A stretch of DNA of 41,779 nucleotides from Sediminibacterium sp. (lineage in GTDB: Bacteria; Bacteroidota; Bacteroidia; Chitinophagales; Chitinophagaceae). A model generated the notes under the pieces. It made no database searches. It saw nothing but the letters and a program-made list of their open reading frames with translations, and was not told the origin of the DNA. The position numbers and the translations under genes were made by a program. Shown in pieces: positions 25,936 to 34,542 of this stretch. The stretch covers positions 1-41,779 of the forward strand of contig JALQXE010000086.1 of assembly GCA_023263235.1 (NCBI GenBank), read 5' to 3'. Every line of letters starts with the position of its first letter. The stretch's first letter is position 1.

Positions 25936-26013
25936 TAAAAATTAGTTTATACTGAATGCTTATTCTCTTCCAATATAAAAAAATATTCGATTGCTTGTGT
26001 TTTTCTTTGTTAA

Positions 26014-27405
26014 CTAGCGCTGATAAGTAGTAGTCACTGCAACGCCTGCAGTATCAGTTAATATAAAAGTATATTTATTAGTCGCATCCCAACTATACCT
26101 TACATACCCATTTTTAGTGCCTCTTTTATAAGTTAATAAATATCCATTGCTTCCTACAGAAGCAAAATCAGTTATTATTGCTCCACTTAATGGACTTGTA
26201 GCGGGTCGAACTGGTTTTGTAAATGCTTGAGGTATCACTTGATTTTCTGGCGCGGTAGTGGCTGGATCTAATGTAACTTTTCCTTTCATGGCTCCCACAA
26301 CATATGGATAATCTGTTGTGCCGTGATAATGATAATTGCCGTTAGTCCCAACGTGTCCATGACATGTATCAAGTGTATTCATGCTACTACCATCTGGTTC
26401 TTTAGCCCCATAAACAGGAAAACCATCTACAGCAAAAGCAATAGGCTTAAGCCCATTAATTGTTGATAAATGTAAGGGCGCAGCATGATAATGATAATCA
26501 TCCCCTCTCCCGCAATGTCCTCCCCAATTGTCTAATTCACCAATTTTATATGAGTCTTCCCCTCTATTATTTAATGCATTAAAAATAGGAATTCCATTCA
26601 CAGCAATAGCAACCGCTCCCTTCATTAAATTCGTTTTGGTGCTTAATGGTACAGTTGCATAAACTGGTTGCAATGGAATAGACCAACTATTTGTTCCACT
26701 ATATGGTTGAGTAATAGGTACTTGCTGTTGCCAACTTGTAATACCAATCATCATATTATGATTTGGAATACCTGTAGAGGAAACATAAAAATAGGTATCG
26801 TCCCAACTAGTGCCTACTGCAGGTTTAAATCCGGAAAATGCTGAGTCTAAAAATGAAATAGTAGTTTTAGGAATTACACTCACTATTGGGGAAATTATTG
26901 GATTGGATGTATTTACGGAATCAGATTTACTACATGCAATTAAAAGTGCAAGCATAAATAAAAGACCTGAAAAACTTAATCCCCATTTTGAGTTTATTAT
27001 ATAAGTTCTGAAAAATGTATTATTAATCAAATTCAGTAAAAGAAATATAATAAGTAATGAAAAAAGAGGAATAAGTTGATATAAACTACTTTTTTTCGGT
27101 TTATTGGTCAAAGTAATTGGCTTATTTATTTCAGTGTATTTGTTAACTTTTAATTTAGCCAATTTTTGATCCTGGGGAATTAAAGAAGATATTTCAATTG
27201 ATTTGAATTGACCATTTTGTTGCTCAAGAACGATTTTATTCTCTTTAAAAAAAGAGAAATTACCTTCAATAACCTCCCCCGTTTTTAATCGCCATGTGTT
27301 AAAAACGGTTGCTTCTCTATTTTGATAATGCCCACCTGGATGAGCCATTATATTATTAGAGATAAATAAAAAAAGGGAGATGCATAAAATAATAAATTTT
27401 TTCAT
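26014..27405 (-). CDS. SHD1-like / YHYH-domain fusion protein
   Basis: 463 residues. Signal peptide (residues 1-21), then about 35-85 a segment resembling the SLA1-homology SHD1 fold (TWRLKTGEVIEGNFSFFKENKIVLEQ... SLIPQDQKLAK). A hydrophobic helix follows at about 109-128, then a second one at about 141-157 that ends in LLIACSKSDS, which looks exactly like a lipoprotein signal. The rest is the YHYH domain, with YHYH at 304-307 and again at 358-361, plus conserved GHCGRGDD and DTCHGHVG histidine/cysteine stretches that may bind metal. The lipobox buried in mid-protein suggests two formerly separate exported proteins joined head to tail. It lies 2 bases after the PEBP gene, with which YHYH domains are often paired. 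Function unknown. Confidence 0.82.
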   Translation of the reverse strand: MKKFIILCISLFLFISNNIMAHPGGHYQNREATVFNTWRLKTGEVIEGNFSFFKENKIVLEQQNGQFKSIEISSLIPQDQKLAKLKVNKYTEINKPITLTNKPKKSSLYQLIPLFSLLIIFLLLNLINNTFFRTYIINSKWGLSFSGLLFMLALLIACSKSDSVNTSNPIISPIVSVIPKTTISFLDSAFSGFKPAVGTSWDDTYFYVSSTGIPNHNMMIGITSWQQQVPITQPYSGTNSWSIPLQPVYATVPLSTKTNLMKGAVAIAVNGIPIFNALNNRGEDSYKIGELDNWGGHCGRGDDYHYHAAPLHLSTINGLKPIAFAVDGFPVYGAKEPDGSSMNTLDTCHGHVGTNGNYHYHGTTDYPYVVGAMKGKVTLDPATTAPENQVIPQAFTKPVRPATSPLSGAIITDFASVGSNGYLLTYKRGTKNGYVRYSWDATNKYTFILTDTAGVAVTTTYQR

Positions 27406-27407
27406 AA

Positions 27408-28013
27408 TTATGGTCTAGTATAGGATACACTCATTATTGTACTATCTACAATTTTATTTCTTATTCCTGCTAATAAAATATCCATTGTTACTTGGGTATT
27501 AGGTACCGAAATTGTTGGAAGAGCATTTAATGCGTATAATGTTAATACATATATTTTAGCCCCAGGGCCTTGTGAACAGGGAGGTGTATAGGTGGCTTTC
27601 CCGTCAACTGTATTTATGCCAAAAACACCTATGGACTTGGAATTATCGGGTATTGAATTGACTGTTGAGGAAATATTATAAAGCACTAAATAAACATGCT
27701 TTTCCCCTGTTGGCGGTATGGTATGCATGGTAATTGCATAATTAGTGGTGCTAATTGGGGCATTTGACCACTGCAAACCAGGAGACACACCCAAACTATC
27801 ACAGGTAAATAATTTAGGATATATTCCATTATTGGAAAACCCATTTCCATTGAATTTCAATTGATTAGCAATAGTTGGGCTGGTACTTGAAGGGGGTGTA
27901 ATGGTAACCTCAGAGGATGAACTTGTACTTTTTTGGCAACTTCCAAAAAATATGGCTACTATAAATATTTGAATTAATTTATGCAAAATCAAGTTCTTTA
28001 ATAATTTGACCAC
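27408..28013 (-). CDS. YbhB/YbcL (PEBP, Raf-kinase-inhibitor-like) lipoprotein
   Basis: 201 residues from a GTG at 28013; phosphatidylethanolamine-binding-protein fold. The N-terminal signal ends in a lipobox (FFGSCQKSTSSSS, Cys about 26), so the protein should be membrane-anchored. The domain shows CDSLGVSPGLQWSNAP (the conserved xSPxLxW motif), YAITMHTIPP (in place of the usual DPDAP), HVYLVLYNI in place of HWxxxNI, and TYTPPCSQGPGAKIYVLTLYAL (the YxGPCPPxGxHxYxFxLYAL motif). The changed DPDAP motif suggests altered ligand binding. Only 2 bases separate it from the YHYH gene, so the two form an operon. Confidence 0.87.
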   Translation of the reverse strand: MVKLLKNLILHKLIQIFIVAIFFGSCQKSTSSSSEVTITPPSSTSPTIANQLKFNGNGFSNNGIYPKLFTCDSLGVSPGLQWSNAPISTTNYAITMHTIPPTGEKHVYLVLYNISSTVNSIPDNSKSIGVFGINTVDGKATYTPPCSQGPGAKIYVLTLYALNALPTISVPNTQVTMDILLAGIRNKIVDSTIMSVSYTRP

Positions 28014-28088
28014 ATTAATTTGAATAAGTTTAAATCAAATTAAACTTTTTTTTGAACAATTGGTCTAAATAAAAAAGCGAACACTAGT

Positions 28089-29735
28089 TTGAGAAAATTT
28101 ATCTATATATATTTAATAGGCATTTTTTTATTAGTCTCTTGCAGTTTGTTAAGTCAAACTTATTCGATTATTTTGGCAAGACCCACAGATAAATCTATTA
28201 CAATAAGCATTCTTTTTGATCAAAATGTAGATTTTTATATTGAGTATGGAACAAGTACAAATTCATATAAAAACTACACAGATACAAAGTATATAAATGC
28301 CAATATTACAAGTACGAATGAACTAAATAATTTAAATCCAAATACAAAATATTATTATAGAGTAAATTATAAAACTAAAAATGTAACAAATTTTTTAAGT
28401 AGCCCAGAATACTCTTTTTATACTCAACGAAGTATAGGTTCAAGTTTTACTTTTACAGTTGAGTCTGATGAACATCTGTACGATAAAAAAGGGATAAGAA
28501 ATATGTATCAAGTAACATTAAATAATCAAGCACTTGATAAACCCGATTTCATGCTTTCATTAGGTGATATATTTGGAGATGACCATTATCCAAATACAAT
28601 TACATCAAAAGAATTAGATTTATTACATAAAGACTATCGTCAATACTTAGGAAGCATATGTCATTCTATTCCATTTTATATAAGTTTAGGAAATCACGAA
28701 GGGGAGAATGATTTTTACTTAAACCAAAACCCACCCAATAACTTGGCAATTTGGGGTACTTATTGGAGAAAATATTACTACCCAAATCCATTTCCAAACA
28801 ATTTTTATTCAGGAAATACAGATATTGAACCTTATGGAATAGGAAGCCCTGAAAACTATTATGCTTGGACTTGGGGAGATGCATTGTTTGTTGTGCTTGA
28901 TGCATATAGGTATCAAAATAAAAATTCAGACAAGCCTTCAAATTGGGATTGGACTTTGGGACTGAAACAATACACTTGGCTGAAAAATACGCTAGAATCA
29001 AGTACATCAAAATATAAGTTTGTTTTTGCACACCATGTAAGAGGGCAAGGAAGAGGCGGTATTACAAATGCCAAATTATTTGAATGGGGAGGCTATGAGG
29101 CGGATGGAAAAACATACGGATTTGATAAAAATAGACCTGGTTGGGGAAAGCCCATACATCAATTGTTTAAAGACAATGGCGTAAATATATTTTTTCAAGG
29201 GCATGACCATTTATTTGCTCATGAGATATTAGACGGTGTGCATTATCAAGAAGTGCCTATGCCTAGTGACTCTACCTATAATATTGGGATGCTTGCAAAT
29301 GCCGATGCATATACTTCGGATACCGTAGATGGCACAGGTCATATTAGCGTAAATGTATCAAGCTCTTGTGTAAAAATTAATTATATAAAAGCATACCTAC
29401 CAAAAGATACTTTGGATGGTAAACATAAAAATAGAGAAATCGGATTCAGCTATGTAATCGGGAATTGCTTAGTCACTGGGATTGACGAGATGAAGAAAGA
29501 GTTGACCATGGAAGAAGTGAAAATATTTCCTAATCCTGCATCAAGCATTATTCAAATTATTTTAAATGACCCAACAAGTAAATTTGAAGCTAAATTAATA
29601 GATGCATTAGGAAATGTTGTATTAAATAGTAATCAAAAAACAATAAGTGTAAGAAATATACCTGATGGTGTTTATATTATATATATTCAAACAGAAAAAG
29701 GTTATAAGAGTCAAAAAATAATTATAAATAAATAA
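28089..29735 (+). CDS. T9SS-secreted metallophosphoesterase (first of tandem pair)
   Basis: 548 residues starting at TTG 28089. Order: signal peptide, a purple-acid-phosphatase-type N-terminal fibronectin-like domain (about 25-110), a calcineurin-like metallophosphoesterase domain with all metal motifs (SDEH 126-129, LGD 158-160, GNHE 201-204, HH 315-316, GHDH 371-374), and a type IX secretion C-terminal domain starting VKIFPNPASS and ending YKSQKIIINK. It should hydrolyse phosphate esters at the cell surface or outside; the substrate is unknown. The TTG start is supported by the paralogue that follows, which begins ATG-AGA-AAA at the equivalent place. The next gene starts 1 base after its stop. 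Confidence 0.9.
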   Translation: MRKFIYIYLIGIFLLVSCSLLSQTYSIILARPTDKSITISILFDQNVDFYIEYGTSTNSYKNYTDTKYINANITSTNELNNLNPNTKYYYRVNYKTKNVTNFLSSPEYSFYTQRSIGSSFTFTVESDEHLYDKKGIRNMYQVTLNNQALDKPDFMLSLGDIFGDDHYPNTITSKELDLLHKDYRQYLGSICHSIPFYISLGNHEGENDFYLNQNPPNNLAIWGTYWRKYYYPNPFPNNFYSGNTDIEPYGIGSPENYYAWTWGDALFVVLDAYRYQNKNSDKPSNWDWTLGLKQYTWLKNTLESSTSKYKFVFAHHVRGQGRGGITNAKLFEWGGYEADGKTYGFDKNRPGWGKPIHQLFKDNGVNIFFQGHDHLFAHEILDGVHYQEVPMPSDSTYNIGMLANADAYTSDTVDGTGHISVNVSSSCVKINYIKAYLPKDTLDGKHKNREIGFSYVIGNCLVTGIDEMKKELTMEEVKIFPNPASSIIQIILNDPTSKFEAKLIDALGNVVLNSNQKTISVRNIPDGVYIIYIQTEKGYKSQKIIINK

Positions 29736-29736
29736 A

Positions 29737-31344
29737 ATGAGAAAACTTTTATTCATTTGTTATATATTAATCTGCATTTGTGCTAAGGGTCAGAATTATA
29801 CCGAAGTGCTTGGCAGACCTACCGATACTTCAATAACAACTAATATTTTATTTGATAAAGCAGTTAATGTTTATTGGGAATACGGATTAACGAGTGGTAA
29901 TTATAGCTTTAATACTCCTATTTATACAACAATCGCAGACACACCCATTGAAGTAAATATTAACAACCTTGTTGCAAATACTAAATACTTTTACCGAACT
30001 AAATACAAATTAACTGGAAGTAATAATTATATCAGTGGCGCTGAACATTATTTTCAAACACAACGGAAACCAGGTTCAATATTTTCATTTGTAGTGGAGG
30101 CAGATCCTCATTTAGATAGTAATTGTGATGCAGAATCTTATAAACTTACATTGCAACATATGTTATCTAAAAAACCTGATTTTATAGTTGATTTAGGAGA
30201 TAATGCCATGAGTGACAAACTTCCGGTAATAGACAGGGCTTCTATAATTGATAGAACCTTACTATTTAGAAAATATTTTAATGAGCTTACTCATTCGGTT
30301 CCTTTATATGTTACTTTAGGAAATCATGAAGGAGAGTTAGGATGGTTACCAAATACAAATCAAAATAGCTTACCTACAATGGCTGCATTAATAAGAAAAA
30401 CATATTTTCCTAATCCATATCCTAATTCATTTTATTCTGGTAATTCCGTCAATGAACCAATGGTTGGAATTAGAGAAAATTATTATGCATGGGAATGGGG
30501 AGATGCATTATTTGTTGTAATTGATCCTTATATGTATACAAAATCAAAACCTGAATGGGGATGGAGTTTAGGTCTTGAACAATATAATTGGCTTAAAAAG
30601 ACATTATCGGGTAGTAAAGCAAAATTTAAGTTTCTTTTTAGTCATCAACTTGTAGGAGGGTCAGGAACAGAGGGAAGAGGAGGGTCAGAATTTGCACATT
30701 TATATGAGATGGGTGGTCGTAATACAGACTCTTCTTTCGGCTTTGCTGCAAATAGACCTGGTTGGGATAAACCAATACACTATTTGTTATACGAAAATAA
30801 AGCAAGTATATACTTTCACGGACATGATCATTTATTTGCTAAACAAGAAAAAGATGGAATAGTATATCAAGAAGTTCCTCAACCTTCATCAAAGAATTTA
30901 AATACAATTACAGGTTCCGCTTATGGTTATGTAAATGGAATTTTATTGCCCAATAGAGGATATATATATGTTACTGTAAGTCCCGATAAAGCACAAGTAG
31001 ATTATATTAGAACTTATTTACCAACGGAAGAAAATGCAACCAGGAAAAACGGAGATATTGCTTACTCCTACTCCATTATTCCAAGTATAGTTACGGGCAT
31101 CAATGAAATTATTAGCAATGATTTTGTAAAAATATTCCCTAATCCTGCAAATAATAAAATAATAATACAAGGGAAAGATAATATTACAAATTTTCAGATA
31201 AAAATATTGAACGTAATGGGTGAGGTTATTTTATTAAGTAACAAAAAAGAAATTGATATTTCCAATTTACCCAATGGTATATATTTTGTAAATTACGAAA
31301 ACGATCAATTTATCTCAAGTAAAAAAGTGATCATTCAACACTAA
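29737..31344 (+). CDS. T9SS-secreted metallophosphoesterase (second of tandem pair)
   Basis: 535 residues; paralogue of the preceding gene along its whole length and in the same operon. Signal peptide (MRKLLFICYILICICAKGQ), fibronectin-like N-domain with the shared start LGRPTDTSITTNILFDKAVNVYWEYG, metallophosphoesterase motifs ADPH, LGDN, TLGNHEGE, FSHQ and FHGHDHLFAKQ, and a type IX secretion domain starting VKIFPNPANN. One difference from its neighbour is that the double His (AHH) is SHQ here; only the first His of that pair is expected to bind metal. The tandem arrangement points to recent duplication with divergence. Its stop overlaps the stop of the convergent MBL gene. Confidence 0.9.
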   Translation: MRKLLFICYILICICAKGQNYTEVLGRPTDTSITTNILFDKAVNVYWEYGLTSGNYSFNTPIYTTIADTPIEVNINNLVANTKYFYRTKYKLTGSNNYISGAEHYFQTQRKPGSIFSFVVEADPHLDSNCDAESYKLTLQHMLSKKPDFIVDLGDNAMSDKLPVIDRASIIDRTLLFRKYFNELTHSVPLYVTLGNHEGELGWLPNTNQNSLPTMAALIRKTYFPNPYPNSFYSGNSVNEPMVGIRENYYAWEWGDALFVVIDPYMYTKSKPEWGWSLGLEQYNWLKKTLSGSKAKFKFLFSHQLVGGSGTEGRGGSEFAHLYEMGGRNTDSSFGFAANRPGWDKPIHYLLYENKASIYFHGHDHLFAKQEKDGIVYQEVPQPSSKNLNTITGSAYGYVNGILLPNRGYIYVTVSPDKAQVDYIRTYLPTEENATRKNGDIAYSYSIIPSIVTGINEIISNDFVKIFPNPANNKIIIQGKDNITNFQIKILNVMGEVILLSNKKEIDISNLPNGIYFVNYENDQFISSKKVIIQH

Positions 31345-32240
31345 TAAACATCTAAGTCTGCTCCATTTACTACTTTACCATTATACTTGGATTTTACTTC
31401 ATCCAATATACTTTGCAAAGTTGAGCCAAAAGCTAATTGATGATTTAAAATTAATAGTTTAGGTTTTACCCTATTGGCAATATCCGCAACTTGATATGAG
31501 GAAGTGTGAAAAGTAGAATGATAAGCCTGCCATCTTTGAGTACGCTTTTTTAGTCCTGTATCCGAGTATACTTCATGAATTAAAATATCACAGTCTTTGG
31601 CATACTTAATTAAATTTTCACTGTAAGTGCAATCCCCAGATACTACAATTTTCTTGTCCTTGGTTTGAAACACAAACCCAAAAGCATTTTCCCACTGACC
31701 ATGTTGCACTTTAAAGGCTGTAACGGTAATATTACTGTCATTATATATTTGCCCTTCCTTAATCTCATGCGCGTATACCTTATAAGCAATTGCATCTCCT
31801 TTTTCTAACCCATTTATGCGCATATCAATGTCTTCTTTGTAAGCCGACATTATATTTTCAGTCATTTTTTTTATTCCCTCGGGCCCAAAAATGGATATGG
31901 GTGCATTTCTATCTAATACGGCTGGCGTTAAAATTATATCGGCTAGGCCAATGGTATGATCTGAATGTAAATGGGTAATAAATAATGTTTTTAATTGCGC
32001 GGCTTCCAATGAGGGGAAACCTAATTCTTTTGCTTGTGATGCTCTCCTAACAACCCCAGGTCCACAGTCCACTATATAGGATGTATTATTTACTATAATT
32101 GCCAAAGCAGGACCAGATTTATTAGGATCTGCAAAGGGTGAACCAGTTCCCAAAAGCACTAGTTTAGTGCCTACATCCTGGGCTATTAATTCGTTATACG
32201 AGCCAATTAACAGCAACATTAATAATGAATATATTTTCAT
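31341..32240 (-). CDS. Exported MBL-fold metallohydrolase (RNase Z-like)
   Basis: 299 residues from the ATG at 32240 (a GTG two codons upstream is less likely). It has a signal peptide (MKIYSLLMLLLIGSYNELIAQ) followed by a metallo-beta-lactamase fold of the RNase Z/arylsulfatase-like type. LVLLGTGSPFADPNKSGPA opens the fold, then come the zinc motif THLHSDHTIG (about 89-98), VSGDCTYSENL with the bridging Asp, and ILNHQLAFGS with the last His. An exported protein cannot be the tRNA-processing RNase Z, so a periplasmic hydrolase of unknown substrate is meant. It is divergent from the M1 peptidase gene and convergent with the phosphoesterase pair, with stop codons overlapping. Confidence 0.87.
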   Translation of the reverse strand: MKIYSLLMLLLIGSYNELIAQDVGTKLVLLGTGSPFADPNKSGPALAIIVNNTSYIVDCGPGVVRRASQAKELGFPSLEAAQLKTLFITHLHSDHTIGLADIILTPAVLDRNAPISIFGPEGIKKMTENIMSAYKEDIDMRINGLEKGDAIAYKVYAHEIKEGQIYNDSNITVTAFKVQHGQWENAFGFVFQTKDKKIVVSGDCTYSENLIKYAKDCDILIHEVYSDTGLKKRTQRWQAYHSTFHTSSYQVADIANRVKPKLLILNHQLAFGSTLQSILDEVKSKYNGKVVNGADLDVY

Positions 32241-32290
32241 TAACACTTCCCCTTATTTTTAAGATATTATATTTTAAATATAGTAAGAAT

Positions 32291-32320
32291 TTGCGAGTTG
32301 ACTTAAATGAATTAAATTTA
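32291..32320 (+). promoter_or_regulatory. Possible promoter of the M1 peptidase gene
   Basis: TTG at 32291-32293, a 19-base spacer, and TAAATTTA at 32313-32320, which matches the TAnnTTTG element except for the last base. The ATG is 8 bases further on. The spacing is good but the sequence is AT-rich, so a chance match is possible. Confidence 0.35.
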
Positions 32321-32328
32321 AAGACAAT

Positions 32329-33948
32329 ATGAATGCCATGAAAAACATAATTACATTATTGAGCATAATGATTGCCAATAACTTGTTTGCCCAAAATAAT
32401 TTAGATGTAAGTTATTTGTCCTCTGGAGGAAAGTTAAAGTCGCTCCAAGCCATCATGGACATTAGGCATTATGATATTAATTTAGATGTAAATATTGAGC
32501 AAAAAACCATTCAAGGGAATACGATTGTTACCTTAAACCTATCCAAACAAACGGACACTATTTTATTGGATTTAGTGCATTTGTTGACTGTTGAAAAAAT
32601 AACGGTAAATAAAAAACAGGTTAGTTTCGAACAAAAGGATGACAAAATATATATCACCTCCAATATTGGATTTAATGTAGGTAAACAATTGGTGGATATT
32701 AAATACGGAGGAGCTCCTCCTGTAGCGGTTCGCCCCCCTTGGTTAGGTGGATTTACATGGGCGAAAGATAGTCTTGGCAATGACTGGGTTTCCATAAATA
32801 TTCAAAAAGAAGGTGGTAGAATGTATTTCCCATGTAAGGACCACCCAAGCGATGAACCAAATGAAGGTGTAAGTATGCATATTACCGTTCCCAAAGGCTT
32901 AGTGGTAGCGGGTCCTGGACTTTTACAAAAAACAACATTCAAAAATAATAAAGCAACTTATTTCTGGAAAACCAATTATACTATTAGTAACTATTGTGTC
33001 ATATTTAATATTGGTAAGTACAAGGTTGCTAAGGACAGTTATACAACAATTAATGGCAATGTAGTTCCCATTGAATTTTATGTATTGGAAGAAGATACCA
33101 TGCACGCAAGAAAATTAATTGAAACAAAAATTAGAGACACTAAAATTTTAGAAAAATATTTTGGGGAGTACCCATGGTATAAGGAAAAGATAGGTATTGC
33201 TGAAGTACCTAATTCAGGAATGGAGCATCAAACCATGATTACATTTAATAACAAATTTGAATATCGCAACATAGGCGGCCATGAATATTCTGACAACCTA
33301 TTTCACGAATATGCACATGAGTGGTGGGCAAATAAGGTAACAAATAAGGACTGGGCACATATGTGGATACAAGAAGGGATTGGCACTTACGCCGAAGCTT
33401 TAGCATACTATGACTTAGGTGGACAAGAAGCATATGATGCTAAAATGGCTGCGTTTAAAAGAAGTATAAAATCTAAAAAGCCAATGGTAGGTGGCGAGGA
33501 ACTATCAGAAGATGAAACCTATGCGGGCAATGATATTTATACAAAGGGCGCTTTTTTCATGCATAGTCTTCGTTATGTGATTGGAGATGAAATATTTTTT
33601 CCAACATTAAAAAAATTAGCAACCGATCCTCAATATACTTATGATAATTTTGTGGTGTCAAATGACGTAGAAGCACTATTTAGTAATGCTGCTGGATACA
33701 CTTTAAAACCATTCTTTGACTTTTATTTAAGGACTACAAATACCTTAGACTTTAATGTAAAAGAAATGGGCTTCCAGCAATATCAAATTTCGCCAGCAAA
33801 TTATATAATGGATTTGCCTGTGGATATTATGATAAACAATAAAATTGAAAGGAAAATTATGGTGAAGGATGGTTTGAAAATTACAAGCCAATACACGCCC
33901 ATCATTGATCCAAATGGATTTTATTTAAAGAAAGTAGTATCTCAATAA
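32329..33948 (+). CDS. M1-family metallopeptidase (aminopeptidase-like)
   Basis: 539 residues; exported gluzincin aminopeptidase-type protein. Signal peptide MKNIITLLSIMIANNLFAQ (from the second ATG at 32338; the first ATG adds MNA). An N-terminal beta-domain (YDINLDVNIEQKTIQGNTIVTL) leads to the catalytic domain: substrate-binding motif NSGMEHQTMITF (GxMEN-like, with His instead of Asn), zinc site HEYAHEWW with His326, Glu327 and His330, and third ligand Glu349 in WIQEGIGTYAEA, i.e. HEXXH-X18-E as in M1. It should remove N-terminal residues from peptides in the periplasm. It is shorter than classic PepN, without the C-terminal helical domain, as in leukotriene-hydrolase-like small M1 proteins. 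Confidence 0.9.
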   Translation: MNAMKNIITLLSIMIANNLFAQNNLDVSYLSSGGKLKSLQAIMDIRHYDINLDVNIEQKTIQGNTIVTLNLSKQTDTILLDLVHLLTVEKITVNKKQVSFEQKDDKIYITSNIGFNVGKQLVDIKYGGAPPVAVRPPWLGGFTWAKDSLGNDWVSINIQKEGGRMYFPCKDHPSDEPNEGVSMHITVPKGLVVAGPGLLQKTTFKNNKATYFWKTNYTISNYCVIFNIGKYKVAKDSYTTINGNVVPIEFYVLEEDTMHARKLIETKIRDTKILEKYFGEYPWYKEKIGIAEVPNSGMEHQTMITFNNKFEYRNIGGHEYSDNLFHEYAHEWWANKVTNKDWAHMWIQEGIGTYAEALAYYDLGGQEAYDAKMAAFKRSIKSKKPMVGGEELSEDETYAGNDIYTKGAFFMHSLRYVIGDEIFFPTLKKLATDPQYTYDNFVVSNDVEALFSNAAGYTLKPFFDFYLRTTNTLDFNVKEMGFQQYQISPANYIMDLPVDIMINNKIERKIMVKDGLKITSQYTPIIDPNGFYLKKVVSQ

Positions 33949-33965
33949 AATTAAGGTAAGGAGGT

Positions 33966-34533
33966 CTATTTAGAAAGCCAATGGAAAGTATTTAAAGCAA
34001 ACTGCTTCCAATCATAGGCTGTCACTTGCATTCCTGCCGAGAACTTTTGGCCTGTATTTGTTTTTATGTACATGGCTGTAAAACCATTGCAGTCTCCAAA
34101 TGCCGCTACTTTACCTTTCCCTACATTACCAGCTAATCCTTGTGAATTTCCCAAATTTGCAGGCAATCCCCTATTCCATTTTTTCATTTTCTGTGAAAGT
34201 AATTTCATTGGTCACCTCAGGTTTTGATCCAAACAAAAAAGGCATAGCTGGACTAATCACCACAATTTTATATTTAGCCAAATAATCTTTTGTAAATAAT
34301 GCAGAATCTATCTTTGGTTGATAACCATCATTAGTAACCACATCCATCAGTGGTTTTATCAAGCCCATCTCTACAATAAAATTATGATGCGCCGCATCAA
34401 TCAACACTTGAGGTCCCTTTCCTTTTTTGAATTTAGGATGCGTAACACTTGCATTAAATGGACTATCATTTAACATTTGTGTATTAGCCTTTATGCTAAA
34501 GACAAGAAAACAAAGGAAAATAAAATATTTCAT
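33966..34533 (-). pseudogene. Broken DUF4350-like exported protein (frameshift plus missing middle)
   Basis: Two overlapping minus-strand frames hold the two ends of one protein. The first (34533 to 34171, 120 residues) has a signal peptide and GPQVLIDAAHHNF, MDVVTNDGYQP, YKIVVISPAMP and EITFTENEKM, then stops. The second (34208 to 33966) continues with KKWN and, after a short stretch, the C-terminal motif NSQGLAGNVGKGKVAAFGDCNGFTAM and the ending YDWKQFALNTFHWLSK. Relatives (glutamine-amidotransferase-like, DUF4350) have a central glycine-rich strand and a DH motif between these parts, which I do not find. The break lies in an A-rich run near 34175-34190. It follows the M28 gene by 9 bases. 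A sequencing error could explain the frame change but not the missing middle. Confidence 0.6.
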
Positions 34534-34542
34534 AAGTAATAC

